Both the position numbers and the translations under genes were made by a program. Source: Mesostigma viride (lineage: Eukaryota; Streptophyta; Mesostigmatophyceae; Mesostigmatales; Mesostigmataceae). Taken from it: DNA of 64,000 nt. How positions within the stretch are numbered: the stretch's first letter is position 1; each line of letters begins with the position of its first letter. The stretch spans positions 2,917,559-2,981,558 of the forward strand of contig RPFO01000017.1 in the NCBI GenBank assembly GCA_009746045.1. Reading direction: 5' to 3'. A model generated the notes under the pieces. The model was not told the DNA's origin. It worked only from the letters and a program-made list of their open reading frames with translations, and ran no database searches. Positions 32,601 through 44,600 of this stretch are shown here, in pieces.

Positions 32601-35600
32601 ACCAGGTGGGGGCGACGGTGGGGGCGACGGTGGGGTGGCAGGTGGCAGGGGGAGGTGGTGGCGGGGGAGGTGGGGGCAGGAGCATCATGCTACTGTGAGG
32701 ATTGGTGGGGAGTTAAGAGCAACTGAGGCAGGGTGGCTTCAATGGGTGAGGAACCGGGGGAGGGACCGCAGCAACTGCTCACGGTGGGAGACCAGGACGG
32801 GAGGGGGAGGGGGGGGGGGAGAGATTAGCACTGTGTGCACGCATGTGACATGCCAAACAGGGATGGCAAAACAGGGGGGGCCCTGTGGGCGATGCGAGAG
32901 GTAAGTTCTATTTTGGGATGAGGTGGGGGGGCAGCAGGCAGTGTCTAGCAACGTGGCCATATAAACGCATGGTCGGGGGCGGGAATTTGTGCAAACCCGA
33001 GATCCAGGGGTTGAGTATGAACGCCAGAGGGCAAAGCGCATGGCAATGTAGAGACCATGACCCACCCAATTCACTTAGGAGTTGGGACACCCTGTGCCCA
33101 CCCTTGGTGCGCGGTTCTAGCTAAAGGCTCACCAGCTCACGTTCGAAACACAGCCTCCTCTTTCTACAGCCATGCCAAGTGCAGCCATAGGCAAGTAGAG
33201 CGAAGCTACAAATGAGAGGGGCAGGGCGGGGCAATGAAGGAGGGAGTGGTGGCTTTTTTGTGTGTGCGCGGGGGGCGGGGGGGGGGGAGGAGACAAGCAA
33301 GTCCTCACAAGCCATGAAAACCACGTGGCACCGACGTCTCCAACTCCATCGCCACATGGCCCAGGCACCCTCGCCGCTGCGCACACAGTTCGCTACTCAC
33401 TGCACCATTCCTGGCACACCTCCTAGCGACACTCACGAGTCGTGGTCATGGCATGCCACGCATTGCCCCACTCACGAGTAGTCGATCATGATGTCCCCAA
33501 ACGTCTCCGAAGGGTTGAACGCCTGCAGGGAGGGGTGGGGGCGGGCCACGACAGGGAAGTGCGTTCATCGAGCGGTTAGCCACGGCACATGAGAAGGGGA
33601 GGATGTTGGCACCCGAGTCGGCATCCCAGGACGCTATCGTTGTGAGAAAAGATATTACTATGTCCATATCGGTACCAGTGTGAGAAAGCACATGCCGGGG
33701 CTTGTTTCTACCAGGCCACAGACAAGGGCGCATGGGGCACGTGGAGCAAAAGCTACAGCAAGGACAGGCGAGAGGAGCATGAGAACCGCTCCGTTAGGGG
33801 TCAGGTAGGGCGTAATGTGCCCCTGCCCCTGTACTCGCACCGTTGCGTCATCATGCCCAGTTCCCAACCCAGCGCACACCATTACATTTAAGTAGGAAGG
33901 TTGATGATATTACATAAAATACCCCATTGCATGCGTCCTCCCCTACCCCCCCGCAAAGTTCCATCCCAATCTGCCCACCCTGATGGGACCACTCCACAGC
34001 TTCAGAGCCTCCCCTCCTCTGTCTCCCCCCCCCCCCCGACCCGCTGTTGCCATACATCCCCGGAAAAGGATTCCCCCTCTCCCCGGCCACACGAACCAGC
34101 GCTACTCCTCACCTCAATCCACGCAAAGGAGCGCGTGTTCTCGTAAGTGGCGAATCCGCCATCCTTGTTCTGGCGACCGCAGCAACACGTGGCAGCAACA
34201 CAAGGCAGCAACACAGGGCAGCAACACAGGGCAGCAACACAAGGCAGCAACACAGGGCAGCCACACAGGGCAGCAACACAAGGGCAGCAACACAAGGCAG
34301 CAACACAAGGCAGCAACACAAGACAGCAACACAAGGCAGCAACACAAGGCAGAAATACAAGGCAACAACACGTGGCAGCGACACACACGCAGCAAGGCAG
34401 CAACACAAAAAACAAGGGGGAGGCATGCCCGCGTTGGCCAAGCCAGCAGCATCAACGGTTGTCGTGAGAACTGCGCCGAGAGGCGGCATAACGGCATGGC
34501 TACGAGATGCGCACAGTGTTGCGGAGGGTTTGTCGTTGGTGTCTGCTGAGGGGAGCAGCAGCAAGCTACTCCTGGTCCCATTGGGAAGGGGAGCACGCGA
34601 TCCACGCAGCCACGTGCTTATTAATTAATTCATTAATTAATCCACGCAGCCACATGGTACAAAAGGGAGACGATGCCAGCCGCCACCCTTTGGTTCACAT
34701 CCTCAGCAGGCTATTCACTATTCAGTGCCCAGATAGTAAGAAATTCGCGTCTTTCACTCCAGGCGAGGTCCGACCTGCAGCTCAGCCTTTGCCCATCTGC
34801 ATGTCAAGGCAAGGTAGGTGAGACCAATGCCGGCACAGCAAACGGCCAGGATGGCTTGAAGAGCCTGAGGATTTTTTGACCGGACAACCGAACCGAACAA
34901 CCAAACCGAACAACCAGACCGAACAACCAAACCGAACAAACAGACCGAACAACCAAACCGAACAACCAGACCGAACAACCAAACCGAACAACCAGACAGA
35001 ACAACCAAACTGAACAACCAAACTGAACAACCAAACCGAACAACCAGACCGAACAACCAAACCGAACAACCAGACCGAACAACAAAACCGAACAACCAGA
35101 CCGAACAACCACACCGAACAACCAGACAGAACAACCAAACTGAACAACCAGACAGAACAATCAAACCGAACAACCAAACCGAACAACCAGACCGAACAAC
35201 CAAACCGAACAACCAGACCGAACAACCAAACCGAACAACCAGACCGAACAACCAAACCGAACAACCAGACCGAACAACCATCGGCTACAACCAGCAGCTA
35301 TCAACCAGTGGCTATCCAAAGAGGTGAGGGCCATCGGCAGTCATCGGGACGCACCTGGTACGACATGATAATGTTGATGGCGTCAAACAGGCGGTCGTCC
35401 GGCAGGTGAGGCCCGACCAACTCCTCCGGCAAACCCGCCAGCACCAGTGCGGCCTGGGCAGTAGGTTACGTATATGTATTCACGTATATGTTATACAGAC
35501 ATCCGTGCGGGTAAGGTCAGGATGCGGCAGCCATGGGCATCGGTGGCAGAAACCAAGGGTCCCATCATCAGCTGGTGTCAACCAGCTCAGGTTTGGTGTC

Positions 35601-38600
35601 AACCAGCTCACCTGAGACATAGAGGGACGTAAGAATGTGATACCAGGAGATACTGACAAGGTATTCTTTGAACCACGAGACTAAGAATGCGATACCAGGA
35701 GATACTAACGAGTATTCTTTAAACCACGAGACTAAGAATGTGATACCAGGAGATACTAACAAGGTATTCTTTGAACCACGAGACTAAGAATGTGATACCA
35801 GGAGATACTGACAAGGTATTCTTTGAACCACGAGACTAAGAATGTGATACCAGGAGATACTGACAAGGTATTCTTTAAACCACGAAACTAAGAATGTGAT
35901 ACCATTAGATACTGACAAGGTATTCTTTAAACCACGAAACTCCCACATTCGGAGCATTGCTTGACCACTGGTTTCCAGCATGTGAGCCGCCAAGGACAGC
36001 ACACCCCATCCTCCATCATGCCTGCGCTTGTGATGTATATCTGGCTTGTTTTATGTTACTTTTTGACGGTGTTGAATGGCGGCTGCAGGACCAAAAACTC
36101 GATAATGCTTGCAAGGGCAACTAGTTACGTCGTAAATGTAACCGCTGCAGACTAACGTGAAGGATCACCCACCACCGACATGACATGGCACCCATGGGAA
36201 ACAGGGCCGTGAGGGTGCCATCAAAGGCCTGTGGTAAGCTAGCACAGCTCTTGCTCCACTGCAATCCATGCATGGTGGCCAGGACAGTTGATAAACAGCT
36301 TCTGGAATTCTGCCACAATTTTCTGACGATGTGGTCATCCAGAGCACATCCTGCTCCTCGCCTCTTCTTCTTAGAAGTTGGAACAACCCCGGCGTGAATA
36401 TGCAGGGATGGTAATATAACATAGCACACCTAAGCGAAATGAGGGTGTTTTCCAAGTATCTCTCTGTTTACAAACCTTCCCTGTACTGCGGTTTCACTTG
36501 GAGAGTTGGAGTGCATTATGGTCAAAAGCCCCCCGTAGTCCGGCGCACAGCTTCCATTCCATCACTAAACGATGCATCGCCGCCAAATAGGTATAGACAT
36601 AGATATGATCCATATATGTCTGGATATAGATACAGACATACTCATATAATACCAGAAAACACCACCAGACATAGAAGTCATCGCCAGATACAGAAGTCAT
36701 CGCCAGATTTAACAATGACACAACAAGGTACATAACTAGTTAACTATGGCCACAAATGTACAAGTTTAACGCACCTTGAGCCCCTCGGACGAGCAGTCGG
36801 AGATGGGCCACCCGTGATCGCGGTTTGAGAAAGGCCATGCGCCCTTGGAGATGTGGCGGTAGAAGTAGTTCATGTCACCGGGGCTGTTCTCTCGCACCTG
36901 CCACGTGGCGATGCGAGAGGCAATGCGATGACCCAGGGGATGCGTGAGGGGACCAAGCGGTGGCAAAGCAAGGCTCAGGAAATGGGGATGGGGGCCATTT
37001 GCAGCCATGGGACAAAGCGTGACGCGGTGGTACCGATCCTGCGACTGCAACCTCCCGAAATGTCCAGGTGCCAGCACGTACGGTGCCGTGCATCCATACA
37101 TCAACCACAATCGAGGAGTCCTGCTGTGCCACGTGGCGATGACAAGGCCAGGAACCCGTCCCCTCGCAGTACGCCCTCACGGGTTGTCGGGAACATTGCC
37201 TCCAATGGGGTCTCGCGTGGCCCGTAGCTACAGTCTACAGCCAGCAGCCGTTGCTCCTGTCGTTGCTACCGCCAGCAGCCGTTGCTACTGTACTGGTGTA
37301 CGGGCAGCTCACAGTAGCAATTGAATGGGTGCTATCAATCCGTGTGCAGAGACACTGCCATCCTGGTCATGTACAGTGCCTGTGCCGTGAAAGCTGCCTG
37401 TGCCAACCATGCAGCATGTTCTTGCGCCCGGCTGCTGGTCTAACACACCACAAGCCACACAAACTCCTCCACACGGACGATACCTGGCCGGCCCCGACAA
37501 CCGAAACAGCTGCACACCCCAGAAAGAGCAGCGCCCCCCGGGCAACCAGGACTCTTGTGGTGCTGTCCGCAAGCAAGTAACGTAAGCAGCGCCAGGCATG
37601 TGCACCCACCCACCTGTGCCTTGTCTATTTGTGCACCCACCCACGTGTGCCTTGCTGATGTAAGCCACGTACTGTCCGCAAGCAACAGATTTAAGAAGCA
37701 TGTAAGAAGCATCCGGCACAAGCATCCCACCCACCTGCGCCTTGTATATCTAATAGTGCACCAGACACAAACCTGGCATGCGCTGTGTGCATGATCCAGC
37801 ACCCACCTGCGCCCGGTCTATTTTTGCGTCCAACCCACCTGCGCCTTGTCAATGTACTTGCTGGCGTTGCTCAGGATGGCGGTCATGGGCTCCTCCATCA
37901 TCCCGCTCGCCGCCACCGCCTGCACCGCAAACGCCGTGTCCCACAGCTGGCTGCCGTTGTAGCCCTGGGGGTTTAAAGCGCCGAGGCATACACAGTATAG
38001 GCCGACGGGAACACAGCGTACGCCCGGCGAGCACGCAGAGCCAGGCAGACAGGTTCCAACCATGTTCACGGTCACCCACCATGGCACCCCGTCAGGCACA
38101 CGCGCATATCGCATGATCCGGCAAACGGGCAGCCAGGCAGATGGGCAGATCCAGCACACCGGCAACGCCCAGGCTGCCATTTGATCGTGCCTTGATGATA
38201 GAAGCCATTAGATAGAAGCCATTAGATAGAAGCCATTAGATAGAAGCCATTACATAGAAGCCATTAGATAGAAGCCATTAGATAGAAGCCATTAGATAGA
38301 AGCCATTAGATAGATGCCATTAGATAGAAGCCATTACATAGAAGCCATTAGAAGCACATGCAGTCGGACGAGGGTGGCTACGGATCCAGAGCAAGGGGAA
38401 TCTCAGGAGCAGCGCGAGGACCTCAAAGGCACACATGTTCTAGGCGCAGCTGCCACAACATGTTCTAGGCGCAGCTGCCAAAAAGGGAAGTCCGGGAACC
38501 CATAGCATCGAGAAGCCTTCCGTGATGGCCCCATACATCCTGATGGTGCCTAGGCGTGGGCATACATGGGCCATATGCACGCTACGTAGGGCTGCTGCTG

Positions 38601-41600
38601 CGGGGGCTGTGCTGCTGTTGCGGTGGCTGCTGCAGTGGCTGCGACGGCGGCGGCGGTGGCGGCGGCGGCGGCAGCGGCGGCGGCGGCAGCGGCAGCTGCT
38701 GCAGAGGTGCCGGCGGTGACTACGAGGATGGGCATGTGCACGCAAACACGTGCCCGCGACATGCACGGATCCATCCATGTGCACAAGCCGTGTAGATAGG
38801 CGTGCAAGGAGTGTGCACGGCGTGCAAATACCTGGATAGGTGTATCAAGGGGACAACCAGCGCAGTCCAGAAATCGGAAGATATATATGGTCAGTTTAGT
38901 TGAGCCTTTCCAATTTTTCCTCATGCACCCACCTGCATCTTCATCCCATCCTCCGCCAGCCACAGGTAGTCCTTGACGCGGGGCAGGTGGCGCTTGAACG
39001 CCTCGCCCTGGGGGTCCTCCAGCCAGCAGCAGAGCATGTTGATCACCTGCAGGGCGGGGGGGGAGGGGGGAGGGGAGCGGGCACAGTGGCAGACAAAGCA
39101 GCAAGAAAATGGGAGGCACTGTCAAATAGGCTGCTAGTATCATTGCAAGGCATCCGAGACCAGATCCACAGTGCAAAGCCCCCAAGCTTAATTAACTCAT
39201 TAATTAATTATTATACACTAATTAAATAATTTATTAAATAACTATCACGTAGACTGAGTCACGCCCCCCCAAGCTTACGAATGGCCATTTCAAGGTACTA
39301 CCCGCGGATGGCTGTGAGGCAGCCTGGCCGTGGCCGCACAAGGATACCCCATTCCAGATAGGACACGCGTTGCCTTTGTGATGTGAGCGCAACCTTTTCT
39401 TGAAAGGGCATGCTCCTACCCTCCCCCCCCTTCTTGCTCTTCCGGCCTGTCCTTGGATTTTATTGCCCTTTCTGCCTGTCCTCCTCTTCCTCTCCTCCCG
39501 CCACTTCCCTCCCTTTCTCTTTTCTCCACATTCCCTCAAGTTAAATAAAAAGATAAATTCATCACCTCGTTGCCGGGCTGATGTCCTACTTCCCCCAAGT
39601 TTCCTTAATGATATACTATTGGGATTTAATTTGCAGTAAGTCACTAATCGTTTCCTTACCTTGTTGACGGGGCCGATATCAACGTATCTCGTGCTCTCGT
39701 CCTCGTAGTGGATGTGCTCCATCACGTGCGCTAGCGCTGACTGCCGCAACTTGTTGAGTGGCCACCGCTGCAGCAGCGGCTCCACCCCCCAGTGGAGCGC
39801 CGCCCACACCATATCCTGGATGAGCGGGTGCGAGTAGTAGAGGTCCTCCTGGTGGCCGCCATGCCATGCCACGATGCGGTGTCGCCGTGCCATGCCGTAC
39901 CAAGCCATGCCGTACCAAGCCATGCCGCACCAAGCCATGCCGTACCAAGCCATGCCGTACCAAGCCATGCCGTACCAAGCCATGCCGTACCGTGCCATGC
40001 CGTACCAAGCCATGCCGTACCAAGCCATGCCGTACCAAGCCATGCCGTACCGTGCCATGCCGTACCAAGCCATGCCGTACCAAGCCATGCCGTACCAAGC
40101 CATGCCGTACCAAGCCATGCCGTACGAAGCCATGCCGTACCAAGCCATGCCGTACCAAGCCATGCCGTACCAAGCCATGCTGTACCAAGCCATGCCGTAC
40201 CAAGCCATGCCGTACCAAGCCATGCCGTACCAAGCCATGCCGCACCAAGCCATGCCGTACCAAGCCATGCCGTACCAAGCCATGCTGTACCAAGCCATGC
40301 CGTACCAAGCCATGCCGTACCAAGCCATGCCGTACCAAGCCATGCCGTACCAAGCCATGCCATACCAAGCCATGCCGTACCAAGCCATGCCGTACCAAGC
40401 CATGCCGTACCAAGCCATGCCGTACCAAGCCATGCCGTACCAAGCCATGCCATACCAAGCCACGCCGTACCAAGCCATGCCGTACCGTGCCATGCCGTAC
40501 CAAGCCATGCCGCACCAAGCCATGCCGTACCAAGCCATGCCGTACCAAGCCATGCCATACCAAGCCACGCCGTACCAAGCCATGCCGTACCGTGCCATGC
40601 CGTACCGTGCCATGCCGTACCAAGCCATGCCGTATCAAGCCACGCCGTACCAAGCCATGCCGTACCAAGCCATGCCGTACCAAGCCATGCCGTACCAAGC
40701 CATGCCGCACCAAGCCATGCCGTACCAAGCCATGCCGTACCGTGCCATGCCGTACCAAGCCATGCCGTACCAAGCCATGCCATACCAAGCCATGCCGTAC
40801 CAAGCCATGCCGTACCAAGCCATGACAGGTATAGACAAGGTACATGAGGGATGATGGCGTGGGTGACGTCAGCAGCTTTGGGGCAGGGGGGCCAAAGCGC
40901 GCTAGCATCTGCATGAATGTGTTGCAAAAAGTGAACAAAATGCTGGCACCCACACGGGCGTTGGGCGTTGTATGAATACCTGAAAGATGCTGATGAGACG
41001 TCGAGAGGCGATCGCGCTGACAAGGTATCGAAACATCTTAGCCACTAACACAGACGTCTCTTAACCTCCCTACATTTTCGAACCCCCCTTTTTGTTCTGT
41101 CCAATCCGCATGGGGCATCGGATCCCTGCGCAGAATCAGATTACACAAAAGTCGCGAATGCGTGTAGATCTAGTCACAACGCAAAGCGCAGAGCTTCTTC
41201 TTATTATGTCGACCTGCGCACAGCCGATGGCCGATAGGGCAGGCAAAGTGGAACGCAGATGAAGATGCAACACAAGGTCGAGTGCGTGACATGGCGCATC
41301 TGCAACGCCTCACCTTGGCGCATCGGTTGCGCGTGCTGTTCCAGTTAATGCTGGCGTACGGCTCGGGGTACAGCTCCGAGCGCAGCGCCTGCGTGAGGGC
41401 GGTGGGCGCGCCCGTGCCGCGCCGCCCGTAGACGTAGCTCATGGGCAGGTAGACCATGCGGCAGTGGCACCAGAAGCGGCCTGTGTGCATAAGGAACCAA
41501 TCACGCAAATGGCACGGGGGTGACAACCCAGGGAGGGTCAGTGTGTGCGCGGCGGACGCCAACAGGGGCGGCATGGCAACGACCCGTGGCAGTGGGGCAC

Positions 41601-44600
41601 TTGCCCAGAACATGGGGGAGAAGGGGGCGGAGAGGGGGCATCGTTCGTCGACATGTGGCTTGCAAAGCAGCGAATCCGTAGGGGGAGGCGACGGGGGGGG
41701 AAGGGCAGAAAGAATGGATTGCAAACTGGGCGAAGCGAGAGGAAAATACATAAGGACCACACCCACCCGGTGGAGGGCAATAGGGAACACGGCACACCCA
41801 TCGCCTGCTCACATGCAGACCTATGAAATGTGGCTATACGCCGTCACGACTCCACAAACAAGGTGCGGTCCTTCTGGGCAAACGGATGCCACGACCAGAG
41901 GTGTGTCACGTGCCAAATCACGCACGGTAACAAAACCCAAGCGGTGGAGCGGTAACACCGAACAAACGTCCAGTAGGGGCAGCCAGGGCGCTCGCACATG
42001 AGGGCATGATAGGCCACACGGTGCCGTTGTTCCTGTAGAGGCAGCAGGGGCGCACACTTGGCTTTGCGTCAGCCACCCCTCGCGGAGGGGTAGGTCCCCA
42101 AGTTCTACTAGGGCATGATGTGCCACGACATCATGCCCTACGTGTGAGCGTCCTGGCTGCCCTTGCTGCCTCTATAGGAACAACGGGGGCCGTGCGAGCA
42201 CACAGTACCTGTGTGCAGTGGGATGAAATAGGGCAGTAGGGTGCAGTGGGATGAAATAGGGCAGTAGGGTGCAGCGGGATGAAATAGGGCAGCAGGGTGC
42301 AGCGGGATGAAATAGGGCCGTACCTGGGTGCAGTGGGATGAAATAGGGCAGCAGCCACATTTCGGGTGGCATCGGGTTGATGCCGACCCACTCATACACG
42401 CCCAGCACCTGCGCATGTGCCAGAACGACGTGACGTGGGAAACGGTTACAAACGTGGTGCATAAAAAATGGTGTCTGGGTTAGGACGATGACGACGATCG
42501 CTTGGGAATAAGCGCCACAGGATGTGTTGGATGGCAGTATGAGGGAGGATATCAGATGAGGGGAGCTGCGAGCAGAAGCAACCTCTCCATCACGACCTCT
42601 TCGTTGTCGCGTGTCAGCAAGTTCCCTGAGCCACATCCGTGCCAGAGAGCTATGCATGCATGCATGCTCCTACCAACCACCTACTATCTCTCCCTACTAT
42701 CTTTCCCAATAGGTGCATGCATGCTCCTACCGACCACCTACTATCTCTCCCTACTATCTTTCCCAATAGGTGCATGCATGCTCCTACAAACCACCTACTA
42801 GCCCTCCCTACTATCTTTCCCAATATGTGCATGCATGCTCCTACGAGACAACCACTGACGAAAGGACGCGCTGAAACGGACATTACATCCGGGTGCTCGT
42901 GGGGTGGGACACTGCTTCCCACAGCTTCCCAGAAAAAATTATCCGCTCGCTGTAGATGGATGCAAGTGAATGAACACACTGAACCAAACCACTCCTGCCC
43001 GCCCCCACGCACGAAACAACCAATAGGCTACCCCAATACCTGTCCTGATCTGGTCCTCTGGCGGCCGCCCTTTGCATCCCCTTCACCATCATTACAACCT
43101 ATGAAATTGCCCCAAAGCATCGTGCAAGCAAAACCATGTGGCTGCTGGACCATTCCATTTGCGCAACCAACAACCCTTCTCCCCTTCCTGCTGTTGCCCG
43201 CCCACGACCCTCACCGCCCCCCCCTGTCCCCTCAATCCATCCACAAAATCCACATCTGCATATGCATATCCTAAAAAACCTAATTATAGACAAATTAACC
43301 CCGCACATGAAAAGCAAGCAGCCCATCTCCAGCCCACCCACGACCACCCACGGCCGCTGGCCCAGACAGATTTAGCGCGGCCACCAGAGAACTATTATTG
43401 CAAAAGAAACTTCAGGGAATGATTACTTCTAAGACAGTTCCGTGGCGAGTGTACCCACCGCGAGCCAGAACTTTCCCCACGAGGTGATCCCCGCCGCCCC
43501 GCCCTTGCTGTTGATCCACGCACGGCCACGTGTCATCGCGGGCTCGTCGCTGTCGCTGGGGCCAAACTCCTTGCAGTCGTCATCGGGGCCCACACCCAGC
43601 AGGCGGAGGGTGACGTAGGACAGCACCGAGCCGAACATGGTGGAGTGGCCCTCGATGTGGAGACCCCAGCCGCCATCACGGTTCTGCGGGCAGGTCAACA
43701 TGGGTGTGACGTTAGTCGGTAAAAAGGTTCTGGAGCCGAGGATGTGTCATGGTGGGTGAGGGTGCGACTCAGGGAAGGCATGCAGGTTAAAGAGGAGGCC
43801 CACCACAAGCGCACATACAGGGCCTAAAAGCGCTTGTGCCCTGTGGCCCATCCAAGAAGGTAGTTAACTCATTGATAGGCTATTCATGGATAGGCTATTC
43901 ATTGATAGGCTATTCATTGATAGGCTATTCATTGATAGGCTATTCATTGATAGGCTATTCCATGGAATGGAAGTTTACAGTAGCACCGCTGTATGAAGTT
44001 TACTCCATGGAACATACTGTGCCCAGCACTTGGCAGTGTCCCGTTGCCTCCCAACGGAATCATGGGCTTGCTATGTGACCTGATGAACGGATGGATCCGC
44101 AGGGTCTAGCCAGGAGGGCGGACAGAGCTGCAGGGCAGGAGCGAATGCCACCCATTCTTGTGCCGGGGCGAACAGGAAAGAAGAGCTATGGCTGCCCTTG
44201 TGGGGCATGGGGGGCGCACGTGGGCGAGAACAAGGCAAGCGGCGGGGTGGAAGCAAGGAAGGGTACAGCGGGCAGCAGGCGCAGCGAGACTACCTGGAAA
44301 AACTAGCAAACCCTGGCTGTTTTTTGCCTGTAAAATGCCAAATCCAGGTTTGATTTGCCGGGTTTGATTTGAGTCCCCAAAAGAATTGTTCACGATTTGT
44401 TTTAGCCACCACGGTATGGGCTACCCTGCCATGATACCTGGTGCATACCTGGTGCGCACAAGAGCCTGGTCCCCCGCCACCCTACCTGGTGCGCGAACAG
44501 GTAGCGCCGCATCTCGCGTATGTGGTGCTCCGACAGCACCTGGCGCAGGGCCCCTGAGATGTACAGCACGATGACCTGGGGGGCGGGCCAGGGGGGGACG

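Noticed and set aside
34754-35281. 175-codon minus ORF with a repeated [10 protein letters not shown]-type peptide
   Set aside because: This is translation of the 13-bp array in intron 11, with no independent start or homology.
39234-41023. Several overlapping ORFs of 300-460 codons with MPYQA- or WYGMA-type repeats
   Set aside because: They are frames through a 15-bp tandem array inside intron 6 of cycloartenol synthase, open on both strands only because the unit is a multiple of three.
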